Below are positions 36,572 through 47,629 of a stretch of DNA of 64,000 bases, in pieces. The translations under genes and the position numbers were made by a program. Under the pieces are notes generated by a model, which did no database searches, was not told where the DNA came from, and saw only the letters and a program-made list of their open reading frames with translations. Position 1 is the stretch's first letter. Every line of letters starts with the position of its first letter. Source of the DNA: an uncultured Rhodobiaceae bacterium (GTDB taxonomy: Bacteria > Pseudomonadota > Alphaproteobacteria > Rhizobiales > TMED25). The stretch lies in contig CAJWPC010000002.1 in assembly GCA_913045225.1 (NCBI GenBank), positions 169,553 to 233,552 on the forward strand, read 5' to 3'.

Positions 36572-37291
36572 TCATTTCTGCTTTTCAACCGGAGGCCAAA
36601 TTCTATGGCCTATACTAGGTGAACCAGGCGCATGAATTGTTTCACCAATGGTTTTTTTGCTAAATGGGTCAAATTCACGAACAATATTTTGACGTCTATC
36701 CTCATGTGATGTGAATTCATACAGGACAGAATGCTTTGCCCAGCCAACTGTTGAAACCATTTTTCTGGCTCTAATTGCACCTTTGACCTCAGATACAAAC
36801 GGCAGCCTAATTTGCGCATACCATTTTCCAATTTCAATCTCATTTTCGACGCTGGTCATGTTATAGCTGCCCATCTGAATTGCCTGCGCTGGCACACCTC
36901 CAGGGGCGACCATGCGATAATCAGGACCCGTGACTCTCTCTTCCTCAATTAAAACAGCAGTTCGTGCCTCCAGCCTTTCTAAAAATCTTTCCTTGATTTC
37001 AGTTGTTTGGTTTTCAGGAAAAAGAGGGGAGTTTTTTTGATAGTAAATGTGGGGAGATGAGGCGGCAATTAGACATATATATTGTGTCCCTTGTGGAATG
37101 TTTTCTGTCGTATGAGGTAATTTATCTCGCCGTTCTTTGTAATCCTGCTCGTCCACCACATAATGAGCTGCCCATACCACTCCATCATGAGTTAATATAT
37201 TCGGTAAATAATCATTATGAAGCCAGTTAATATGGTCCTCTTTTCCAGTCTCGTCTAAATTATACCATGTCGCCCATATACCATTATCCAT
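36572..37291 (-). CDS. Unrecognised protein (239 aa), possible duplicated alpha/beta-barrel
   Basis: I do not recognise this as a named family. The N-terminal MDNGIWATWYNLDETGKEDH followed by WLHNDYLPN resembles the opening strand and helix of ferredoxin-like dimeric alpha/beta-barrel proteins, and a second such unit may start near RVTGPDYRMV (residues ~120-230). No signal peptide, metal motif or nucleotide motif is evident. It is paired with a NIPSNAP protein, itself an alpha/beta-barrel, and is divergent from an M24 hydrolase across a perfect 27-bp palindrome. This suggests co-regulation with a substrate-specific pathway. Confidence 0.6.
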   Translation of the reverse strand: MDNGIWATWYNLDETGKEDHINWLHNDYLPNILTHDGVVWAAHYVVDEQDYKERRDKLPHTTENIPQGTQYICLIAASSPHIYYQKNSPLFPENQTTEIKERFLERLEARTAVLIEEERVTGPDYRMVAPGGVPAQAIQMGSYNMTSVENEIEIGKWYAQIRLPFVSEVKGAIRARKMVSTVGWAKHSVLYEFTSHEDRRQNIVREFDPFSKKTIGETIHAPGSPSIGHRIWPPVEKQK

Positions 37292-37385
37292 GTGAAGCCC
37301 TCTAATTAAATTGTCAAACTAATTAACTGTTTACTTTGCTATAAATTATATTATCACATATTATACACATAATTTAGATTGTAAA

Positions 37386-37412
37386 TTTGATATTACTCGT
37401 TGTAATATCAAA
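37386..37412. promoter_or_regulatory. Perfect 27-bp inverted repeat in divergent promoter region
   Basis: TTTGATATTAC, a 5-base TCGTT spacer, then GTAATATCAAA: 11-bp arms without mismatch. It lies in the 160-base gap between divergent genes starting at 37291 and 37452. Adjacent on the right, TTTGTT-C-AACAAA (37414-37426) is a second perfect palindrome. The pair looks like a repressor operator; the spacer is short for an RNA hairpin terminator and no T-run follows. Confidence 0.65.
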
Positions 37413-37451
37413 ATTTGTTCAACAAATAAACAAATTCGAGGAGATTCATAA

Positions 37452-38660
37452 ATGTCAGATATCGGTATTATTCCAGTTGATTGGGAAGATAGGTTTGACC
37501 CACAAAGAATGCTAAGAGAGAGATTGGACCGGGCAAAAGAGGCTCTTGATAATTCGGAAGCGGACGTATTATTCGTATTTCGTACAGAAGATGCAAGATA
37601 CCTAATGGGTTACAGGCATCATCTAGGTCCTGCGTTCATAATGGGTAACGCTGTTGTCGTTCTTGCGAGAGGACATGACCCGATATTATGGACAATGGAC
37701 TATGAGCATTGTAAGCAAAGAATGCCATGGTTAGATGAGCAACAAATTCAACCCAGGGCAAATTTTAGAGAAAAAGTTGGTATGAAAAGATGGGCAGATC
37801 AAGTGGAAGGTTTTATTGGTTCACTGAAGGGAAAGACAATCGGAATTGATATTTGGGATCTGAATATGGAGAATGCGATCAGGGAAACCTTTCCTGAGTC
37901 AAGCTTTGTTGACGGATATCAGGGTATACTTATGCGTGCAAAAGAAATTAAAACACAAGATGAGATTCATTGTCTAAAAATTGCAAACGCCATGACTGAA
38001 GCTGCACTTGACAACGCTCTTGATTTTTTAAAGCCTGGGGTTCGCGAATGTGAAGTTTTAGCAGTTGCATGGGAGACAATGACTGCGATGGGATCTGAGT
38101 GGACGCAATGTTCAAATATTGTCGCCTCTGGACCCTATACGGCTCCCTATCGAAGGTTTACATCAGATAGAATAATACGAAATGGGGATCCTGTAATTAT
38201 AGATATTGGAGCTTGCTTTAATGGTTACTATGGGGATCTTACCAGGACATGGATTTGTGGAAATGTAAAACCAACTGATGAAATGAAAAAAGTTCATCAG
38301 AATTGCTATAACGCTCTATTTAATGCCGGTGCTGCAGTAAAACCGGGAGCTACAAACGCAGAAGTATTCGCGCAAGCAGATCCATATGTGTTAGACAGCC
38401 TTGGTCATGGTTCCGGTGTAAATCCATGGGAGGCTCCATATTTTTCTCCAGCATCAAAAGATCAACCAGTCGTATTGAAAGAGGGTATGCAGTTCAATCT
38501 GGAGCCATATGCCGGAGTAAAGGGAGTTGGAGGTTTTAGACTAGAGAATGATCATATTGTTACAGCAGAAGGTGTTGATATCTACACTACCTATCCATTT
38601 GATGAAAGGCTGGTAATCGATGTGCATCCATATGATATTTCAACAGGAAGAACTAGATAA
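37452..38660 (+). CDS. M24 family metallopeptidase (Xaa-Pro peptidase / creatinase-like)
   Basis: A 402-residue pita-bread fold hydrolase with an N-terminal creatinase-like domain. The five metal ligands are in order: the two Asp of VIIDIGACFNGYYGDLTR, His of LGHGSGVNPW, Glu of FNLEPYAG and Glu of FRLENDHIVT. It therefore should be a metal-binding peptidase or prolidase rather than true creatinase, which lacks some of these ligands. Reading away from the palindromic operator at 37.4 kb and 2 bases ahead of the SDR gene. Confidence 0.87.
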   Translation: MSDIGIIPVDWEDRFDPQRMLRERLDRAKEALDNSEADVLFVFRTEDARYLMGYRHHLGPAFIMGNAVVVLARGHDPILWTMDYEHCKQRMPWLDEQQIQPRANFREKVGMKRWADQVEGFIGSLKGKTIGIDIWDLNMENAIRETFPESSFVDGYQGILMRAKEIKTQDEIHCLKIANAMTEAALDNALDFLKPGVRECEVLAVAWETMTAMGSEWTQCSNIVASGPYTAPYRRFTSDRIIRNGDPVIIDIGACFNGYYGDLTRTWICGNVKPTDEMKKVHQNCYNALFNAGAAVKPGATNAEVFAQADPYVLDSLGHGSGVNPWEAPYFSPASKDQPVVLKEGMQFNLEPYAGVKGVGGFRLENDHIVTAEGVDIYTTYPFDERLVIDVHPYDISTGRTR

Positions 38661-38662
38661 AG

Positions 38663-39463
38663 ATGGTAGAAGAAAATATTGGATCAATTGAACCAGACTT
38701 TTCTCTGAAAGGAAAACTTGCGATTATTACTGGTGCGAGTATGGGTATCGGTAAGGAAATAGCACGAGCATTCGCCGCTGCAGGGGCTGAGATTATTGTC
38801 ACAGCTAGAACTGAGAGTAAGCTAATTGAGCTAAAAGAGGAAGTTGAAAAGGATGGAGGAAAGTGCCATTTTCTTGTTAATGACATAACGAATATAAATC
38901 AAATACAGGATTTGGCTGATTTCATTCGTGAGAAACTATCAGAAGAAGAAAAGGACCTTGTTTTGGTTAATAATGCGGGGTTCGGATTTACAAAGCCTGT
39001 TCTTGAGGTAACCCAAGAGGATTTCGATCTTATTACTTCGACACATTTACGAGGAACCTTTTTTTGTTGCCAAAAGATTGGCGAAATAATGCTTGAGAGA
39101 GGTTATGGAAAAATTATAAATCTTGGCTCAACGTGGGGATATACAACTGATGCAAAAAAGGCTCCGTATTGTATGGCTAAAGCAGGCATTGCTCATATGA
39201 GCAGAGCAATATCGACTGAATGGGCCCCAAATGGAATTCGAATAAATACACTAGCCCCCACAGGAACCGTTACCGAATTTACTCAAAAAACATGGGAGTC
39301 GATGCCGGAGCGTGCAAAAGGTATTCTATCAAGAATAAAATTAGGCAGATTTGCTTATCCCTCAGATCATTTAGGCGCTGCAATATTTTTGGCATCTAGT
39401 GCATCGGATTTTATTACTGGGCAGACAATATATGTAGATGGTGGATTCACAGCGGCTGGTTGA
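38663..39463 (+). CDS. Short-chain dehydrogenase/reductase
   Basis: Classical SDR of 266 residues. Cofactor motif GASMGIGKEIA, NNAGFGF, catalytic Ser in LGSTWGY and YxxxK in YCMAKAG. The C-terminal DGGFTAAG is typical of FabG-like and glucose-dehydrogenase-like SDRs. It starts 2 bases after the M24 gene, so the two share a transcript, and ends against the convergent large-subunit gene with no spacer. Confidence 0.87.
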   Translation: MVEENIGSIEPDFSLKGKLAIITGASMGIGKEIARAFAAAGAEIIVTARTESKLIELKEEVEKDGGKCHFLVNDITNINQIQDLADFIREKLSEEEKDLVLVNNAGFGFTKPVLEVTQEDFDLITSTHLRGTFFCCQKIGEIMLERGYGKIINLGSTWGYTTDAKKAPYCMAKAGIAHMSRAISTEWAPNGIRINTLAPTGTVTEFTQKTWESMPERAKGILSRIKLGRFAYPSDHLGAAIFLASSASDFITGQTIYVDGGFTAAG

Positions 39464-41563
39464 TTAAGTATTTAGGCTGCTGATAATCCTTTCACGAGTA
39501 ATGGGTAACTGCTTTATTCTAATGTTCATTGCCGTAAATAGTGCATTACTAATTGCTGCGGCCGTCGGACCGTGTGCTGCCTCGCCAACCCCAAGGAAGG
39601 GCTCCTCAGGTCGGTCTATTAATTCAACTTGTATTTGCGGTGTTTGTTTGAATTTTATTATTGGGTAATTTTCCCAGTCTGTTGCGGATATTATTTCACC
39701 GTCAAAATTTACTTCCTCAATTAGTGTGCAGCTAGTTGCTTGTATGATGCCGCCCTCAATTTGATTTTTAACTCCATCAGCATTAACCACTTCTCCAGCA
39801 TCAATGACGGCCCATGCGTTAATGAGCTCAATATCCTCATCAACATTTATCTCTACAACCATAGCACAATATGCACCTGAATTTTTATAGCGTGAGAAGG
39901 CAAATCCCTTTGGTAAGCCAGAGCTTCTATCTGTCCATTTTGATATATCTCTTACTCTTTCGATTAATTCAATGATACGCGGGTCAGATAAATGCTTTAA
40001 TCTGAATTCTATTGGATCAATCTCTTGTATTGATGCTATATCATCCATTAGAGTTTCTATTGCATATACGTTTACAAATGCGCCGAGCCCACGCATTGCG
40101 GATGTTCGCCATGGAAGATCATATACAATTTGCTTTTGTATTCTGATGTTTGGGATGTCATAAAGTGGCATTGAGTTTCTGTCTGCTGCACCACCTTTAT
40201 CAAGTGGGGTATCAACCGGGTTTGGAGGATTTAACGGGTTTGACATATGCTCAGCTGCAAGAAGGTACTCTCCATTTTCACCTGATGGTCTTTTTACATG
40301 CGGTGGACTTTTAATTGATATATCAAATGACTCGATCATTAAATTATCTGCCAGATTCGCATCGATTTTAGTTACCATACCAGGTGCAAGAGGAGACCAT
40401 GATAGCTCATCTTCTCGACTCCAAACTAGTCTAACTGGAGTACCGTTAAGCTCCTTTGCTACTAAAACAGCATCTAAAACAACATCGTCTGCCCCATTAT
40501 GACCATAGCATCCTGAGCCGTGTTTGTGCATTACATCAACGTCACTCTCATCAATATTGAAAATTGATGCCAAAGTTCTCTTCATTGCAAAAACGGCCTG
40601 ACTATGCGTATATACTTCAAGAGTATTACCTTTCCATTGCGCGACAGCACAGCAAGGACCAATTGAAGCATGGCATAGAAATTTCCTTGAGACTTCAGTT
40701 GAAACACCATCAGATCTCAATACATCAATTTTTCCTTTATCAAGACTATTTATTATTGGGCTTTTTGTATCCCGGATGAATTGAAGTGGGTCTTCAATAA
40801 TTTTATCTGGCGTTGACCATTTGCAGTATTTATTCACTTGCTGTACAAGTTTTACTGCATCTTCCTCTCTTTCTGCTATTACGGCTATAAATGAACCGTT
40901 TACAACCAGTTTTTTGAGATTTTTTAATGTATTTATTTTGTCAATATCGATTTTAATGATCCGAGATGACACAGAGGGTGGTCTGACTACGCGGGCATGT
41001 AGCATACCATCAAGTTCAATGTCATGAACAAACTCATGAGTACCTAAAATTTTATTTTTTAAATCGATTCTCTTAATGCTTTTCCCAGCAAGCTTTCTCT
41101 GGCTAGGTAACTTTGGTTGCATGTAGATTTCAACTGGTTGGTTAAAATCAATATCTTTAGCAATCGACCAGTAGGATAAGTTTGTAGAGTTGTCGTTTAG
41201 GTAAATTTCACCATCAATAACATTCAATTCCCGCACATCAGATTGCAATAACTCCGAAGCCTTACTAAGCATTAGCATTCTCGCTGCAGATGCAGCTTTT
41301 CTGACAGAAATACCTTCTGTTTGCATAGATTGTGAACCTGCAGTACAGCCCCCATCCAGCCCGTCTTTGGTATTGCCCGCTGAAATCTCTATTCTATCCG
41401 GATCTATGTCTAATTCCTCTGCTGCAATTTGAACAAACGCAGTATTGATACCCTGCCCAATTTCAACTTTCCCCGATACCATTCTTACGGTACCGTCCTT
41501 ATTTATAGTAAACCAATTAGCAATATTAGGCGCTGAGTCAAATGATCCGGGAAACATATTCAT
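39464..41563 (-). CDS. Molybdopterin-binding large subunit, IorB-like
   Basis: Catalytic subunit of a molybdenum hydroxylase, 699 residues. The N-terminal pattern NKDGTVRMVSGKVEIGQGIN identifies the IorB/nicotinate dehydrogenase type. The cofactor region is RTSAMRGLGAFVNVYAIE, and the active-site Glu is in GVGEAAHGPTAAAISNAL. No signal peptide is seen, so it should be cytoplasmic. It is paired with the [2Fe-2S] subunit (4-base overlap) and has no FAD subunit. The substrate is probably a heterocycle or aldehyde, which is inference; it does not look like CoxL, because it has neither form I nor form II motifs. Confidence 0.85.
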   Translation of the reverse strand: MNMFPGSFDSAPNIANWFTINKDGTVRMVSGKVEIGQGINTAFVQIAAEELDIDPDRIEISAGNTKDGLDGGCTAGSQSMQTEGISVRKAASAARMLMLSKASELLQSDVRELNVIDGEIYLNDNSTNLSYWSIAKDIDFNQPVEIYMQPKLPSQRKLAGKSIKRIDLKNKILGTHEFVHDIELDGMLHARVVRPPSVSSRIIKIDIDKINTLKNLKKLVVNGSFIAVIAEREEDAVKLVQQVNKYCKWSTPDKIIEDPLQFIRDTKSPIINSLDKGKIDVLRSDGVSTEVSRKFLCHASIGPCCAVAQWKGNTLEVYTHSQAVFAMKRTLASIFNIDESDVDVMHKHGSGCYGHNGADDVVLDAVLVAKELNGTPVRLVWSREDELSWSPLAPGMVTKIDANLADNLMIESFDISIKSPPHVKRPSGENGEYLLAAEHMSNPLNPPNPVDTPLDKGGAADRNSMPLYDIPNIRIQKQIVYDLPWRTSAMRGLGAFVNVYAIETLMDDIASIQEIDPIEFRLKHLSDPRIIELIERVRDISKWTDRSSGLPKGFAFSRYKNSGAYCAMVVEINVDEDIELINAWAVIDAGEVVNADGVKNQIEGGIIQATSCTLIEEVNFDGEIISATDWENYPIIKFKQTPQIQVELIDRPEEPFLGVGEAAHGPTAAAISNALFTAMNIRIKQLPITRERIISSLNT

Positions 41564-42030
41564 CTTGACGACTTCCCATCTAGATATTTTTTAACAGCAT
41601 TCAGAATTCTGAGCTGGGATCCGCATCGACACAGATTTCTATCAAGTTCATTTGCAATATCATCGACGCTTTTAGTAGGATCATCGTCAGTTATCGCCTT
41701 CACTTTCATAATAATTCCGCTTAGGCAGTAACCGCACTGGCCTGCTTGCTCATCTATAAGCAGCTCTTGCAATGGGTGAATACCATCTTGTGATATCCCT
41801 TCAATAGTCTCGATTTTCTTATCATCAATTGACCAGATTGGAGTATCACATGAGAAAATTGCAAGACCGTCCATTATCACAGTACATGCACCGCAAACAC
41901 CACCGCCGCAACCAAATTTTGTTCCTTTTAATTTTAAGTCATTTCTGAGTATGTATAACAGGGGAGTGTCAGGATCAGACTCAATTTCGTGTTTTTGTCC
42001 ATTGACCGTCAGCGAGTATTTATTTGCCAA
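41560..42030 (-). CDS. [2Fe-2S] subunit, IorA-like
   Basis: The 156-residue iron-sulphur partner of the large subunit. First cluster GCGGGVCGACTVIMDG plus distal Cys in IFSCDT; second cluster GQCGYCLSGIIM plus RNLCRCGSQLRI, the last being typical of IorA/nicotinate dehydrogenase small subunits. Its stop overlaps the large-subunit start by 4 bases. Electron acceptors in this class are often cytochromes, but none is encoded here. Confidence 0.88.
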   Translation of the reverse strand: MANKYSLTVNGQKHEIESDPDTPLLYILRNDLKLKGTKFGCGGGVCGACTVIMDGLAIFSCDTPIWSIDDKKIETIEGISQDGIHPLQELLIDEQAGQCGYCLSGIIMKVKAITDDDPTKSVDDIANELDRNLCRCGSQLRILNAVKKYLDGKSSR

Positions 42031-42159
42031 TTTGTGATACCTTTTTGAATTAGAGTTTAATTTTACTTATCATAGTGTTAAATATATACAATATATTTTA
42101 ATATAACTTATATTATAACTTTTTTATAATATTTATGAACAATTTTGATTGAAATTAGT

Positions 42160-43026
42160 ATGGCAGATATAGCGTATGTAAACGGTTCTTTTGTTGAAAT
42201 GAACGATGCAACAGTATCAATTAAAGATAGAGGCCTGTTGTTCGGCGATGGTGTATATGAAGTCGCTGGAGTATTTGAGGGCATATTAATTGATAATGAT
42301 GCTCATCTCGAAAGACTAAAAAGATCATTGCAGGAAATCAAACTTGAGCTACCGATGAATTTTAGTGAACTAGCGGGACTTCAAAGAGAATTAATTCACC
42401 TTAATAAAATTAAAGAAGGCACGCTTTATTTGCATGTTACAAGAGGGGTATCTGAGTCTCGTGATTTTGAGTTTCCAAAAGATCAGCAACCAAGCTTAGT
42501 AATGTTTACTCAGCATAAGAAAATCATGAATTTGGAAACAGATAAGTTAAAGGCAAAAGTACTCACTTATCCTGACTTAAGATGGAAAAGAAGAGATATT
42601 AAATCCATTGCTCTTCTTGCCCAAGTTTTGGCAAAGGAGATTGCCCATCAGGCTGGTTGTGATGAAGTATGGATGCATGAGGATGGTTTTGTGACTGAAG
42701 GCGGATCTAGTAATGCATTCATAATAAAAGATGACAAATTGATTAGTAGAAAAAATAATGAAACTATTCTATCTGGAATAACCAGACAAGCGGTTTTAAA
42801 ATTAATTGAACAGGAGGATTTGGTTTTTGAAGAGAGACCTTTCACAATTGAAGAGGCTTATGAGGCGTCAGAAGCCTTCTATACGAGTGCGTCCGTATTT
42901 GTTATGCCTGTAATTTCAATTGATAAAAAAATAATTGGTAATGGGGAACCGGGAGCATTAACTTTAAAATTAAGAAACCTATATGAAAACTTTGCAAAAA
43001 GCTTTATAAACCAAAGCCAAAGGTAG
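42160..43026 (+). CDS. dat: D-amino-acid transaminase (class IV aminotransferase)
   Basis: A 288-residue PLP enzyme of fold type IV. The PLP Lys is in KRRDIKSIALLAQ, and EGGSSNAFII and the IKDRGLLFGDGVYE motif are conserved. The latter favours D-alanine transaminase over branched-chain transaminase. The product D-alanine or D-glutamate feeds peptidoglycan. The ATG at 42160 is chosen over one 5 codons earlier. The next gene, ribB, follows closely, so both may share a transcript. Confidence 0.88.
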   Translation: MADIAYVNGSFVEMNDATVSIKDRGLLFGDGVYEVAGVFEGILIDNDAHLERLKRSLQEIKLELPMNFSELAGLQRELIHLNKIKEGTLYLHVTRGVSESRDFEFPKDQQPSLVMFTQHKKIMNLETDKLKAKVLTYPDLRWKRRDIKSIALLAQVLAKEIAHQAGCDEVWMHEDGFVTEGGSSNAFIIKDDKLISRKNNETILSGITRQAVLKLIEQEDLVFEERPFTIEEAYEASEAFYTSASVFVMPVISIDKKIIGNGEPGALTLKLRNLYENFAKSFINQSQR

Positions 43027-43035
43027 TTGAGTACT

Positions 43036-44109
43036 ATGAAATTCGATAAGATAGAAAAAGCAATTGAAGCAATTGCAAACGGAGAGATGATCGTAGTCGT
43101 TGATGACGACGACAGAGAAAATGAGGGCGATTTAATAATTGCCGCCTCTAGAGCTACACCTGAGAAAACAGGTTTCATAATCCGGCATACGAGTGGTATT
43201 TTGTGCGTATCTGTCCCTCAAGAATACGCGAGAAGATTACACCTTGATCCGATGGTTTCAGATAACGATGCGCCACTGGGTACGGCGTTTACAATATCTA
43301 TTGACCTCAAAGAAGGTTTGACAACAGGGATATCAGCTTTAGAGAGGGCGAATACAATTCGCGCAATGGCTGACAATAACACAAAGCCCAGCGATTTTGT
43401 AAGGCCCGGGCATGTTTTTCCGTTAATTGCAAAAGAAGGTGGTGTGCTGATGAGATCTGGTCACACAGAAGCTGCCAGCGATTTGGCAAGCCTAGCTGGG
43501 CTTGAGCCTGTCGGCTTATTATCTGAGCTCATGAATGATGATGGTAGCGTGAAAAGAGGTGACGAAGTATTTAAATTTGCCAAGGAAAATAACCTAAGAA
43601 TAATATCTGTTGCTGATATAATTCAGTATAGAGAGAAACGTGAGCAGCTTGTAAAGAAAGTTACAGAAAAAGATATCAGTACGAGTATTGGTAAAGCTAA
43701 GGTTATTACTTACAACACAATATTTGATGATGTCGAACATATTGCATTAGTTTATGGTGATATTACATCTGGTGAAAATATACCTACCAGAATACACCGG
43801 GAAAATATCATTAAGGACGTATTTCAGGAAAATAATCTTATTAGTGCATCTATGAGCCATCTAAAGAAAAAAGATAAAGGCGTTATACTATATCTTCGGG
43901 AGGGCGCAATAGGTGTGCAAGCCGCGAGTAATAAGTCGTTGAGTGAAAATAAAAGAGAAGAGCAATGGCGTGATATTGGCCTCGGTGCACAAATTTTGAG
44001 AGATCTCAATATTTCCTCAATAGAGCTTTTATCCTCAACAACGTCACATTTTGTTGGTCTTTCAGGTTTTGGGATTGAGATAAATTCACGACTTCCCTTA
44101 AATAAATAA
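43036..44109 (+). CDS. ribB: 3,4-dihydroxy-2-butanone-4-phosphate synthase with degenerate GTP cyclohydrolase II domain (RibBX-like)
   Basis: The N-terminal ~200 residues form a full RibB domain that converts ribulose 5-phosphate to DHBP: VVDDDDRENEGDLI, RPGHVFPLIAKEGGVLMRSGHTE. The C-terminal ~150 residues align with GTP cyclohydrolase II, but the zinc Cys cluster (CLTGDVFGSLRCDC in true RibA) is replaced by ENIIKDVFQENNLIS, so GCHII activity should be lost. Such RibBX proteins are known in Proteobacteria. The ATG at 43036 is preferred; a TTG at 43027 also exists. No FMN riboswitch was found. Confidence 0.88.
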   Translation: MKFDKIEKAIEAIANGEMIVVVDDDDRENEGDLIIAASRATPEKTGFIIRHTSGILCVSVPQEYARRLHLDPMVSDNDAPLGTAFTISIDLKEGLTTGISALERANTIRAMADNNTKPSDFVRPGHVFPLIAKEGGVLMRSGHTEAASDLASLAGLEPVGLLSELMNDDGSVKRGDEVFKFAKENNLRIISVADIIQYREKREQLVKKVTEKDISTSIGKAKVITYNTIFDDVEHIALVYGDITSGENIPTRIHRENIIKDVFQENNLISASMSHLKKKDKGVILYLREGAIGVQAASNKSLSENKREEQWRDIGLGAQILRDLNISSIELLSSTTSHFVGLSGFGIEINSRLPLNK

Positions 44110-44121
44110 GACAGAAATTCA

Positions 44122-44793
44122 ATGACAAGAGATGCAAATTTAAAGGTCAGAGTTAAGTCCGCGAAAGGCCGTAAATTATCATCGACACGATGGTTGGAGC
44201 GGCAGCTAAATGATCCTTATGTCAGGGAGGCCAATAGGCTTGGATATCGATCAAGGGCGGCATTTAAGATACTTGAAATTGATGATAAATTTAAAATTTT
44301 TAAACCTGGTCAGTGTATTTTAGACCTTGGCGCAGCGCCCGGGGGATGGAGTCAGGTTGTGGCAAATATTGTAAATAGTCAATCTAACTCTGGACAGGTA
44401 CTAGCGATTGACATTCTTCCAATTGATGCACTTTCTGGTGTGAAGGCAATGAAATTAGATATTTTTGAAGAGAATGCAATTAATCTCATCAAGGAGGAGA
44501 TGATAAAACCCAGTGCTGATGTCATACTATCTGATATGGCCCCATCAACAACTGGGCATAAGGCAACGGATCACCTCAGGATCGTTGCCTTGCTTGAAAG
44601 CGCATTAGATATTGTTGATAATTTACTTTCAGAGGGTGGTACTTTTATTGGAAAAGTATTTCGTGGAGGCACTGAAAACCAAATATTGAACCGAATGAAG
44701 AGGGATTTCCAACTCGTGAAGCATATTAAACCTCAATCGAGTAGATCTAATTCTTCTGAGTTGTATGTCGTCGGAATAAATTATAGAAAATGA
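44122..44793 (+). CDS. rlmE: 23S rRNA (uridine-2'-O-)-methyltransferase RlmE
   Basis: FtsJ-family enzyme that methylates U2552 in the 23S A-loop with SAM. The 223 residues contain the K-D-K-E tetrad: Lys in YRSRAAFKILEI, Asp in VILSDMAPSTTG, Lys in FIGKVFRGG and a downstream Glu; SAM binding by ILDLGAAPGGWSQV. The N-terminal basic extension is normal for the family. Positioned 12 bases after ribB. Confidence 0.94.
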   Translation: MTRDANLKVRVKSAKGRKLSSTRWLERQLNDPYVREANRLGYRSRAAFKILEIDDKFKIFKPGQCILDLGAAPGGWSQVVANIVNSQSNSGQVLAIDILPIDALSGVKAMKLDIFEENAINLIKEEMIKPSADVILSDMAPSTTGHKATDHLRIVALLESALDIVDNLLSEGGTFIGKVFRGGTENQILNRMKRDFQLVKHIKPQSSRSNSSELYVVGINYRK

Positions 44794-44864
44794 GAAGTAT
44801 TTGATTTTTAGCTTTTAATCATACAAAATGGATGATAATGATAAATTTTGGTTATAGTAGTTAA

Positions 44865-47614
<2,750 letters not shown>

Positions 47615-47629
47615 TATAACTACAAGATC

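Noticed and set aside
39464..42030. The large and [2Fe-2S] subunits as the missing CO dehydrogenase CoxL/CoxS
   Set aside because: The N-terminal and cofactor-binding motifs are of the IorAB/nicotinate dehydrogenase type, and neither CoxL active-site motif is present.
42031..43035. FMN riboswitch in front of ribB
   Set aside because: No conserved RFN-type helices could be found, and the gene follows the transaminase gene closely.
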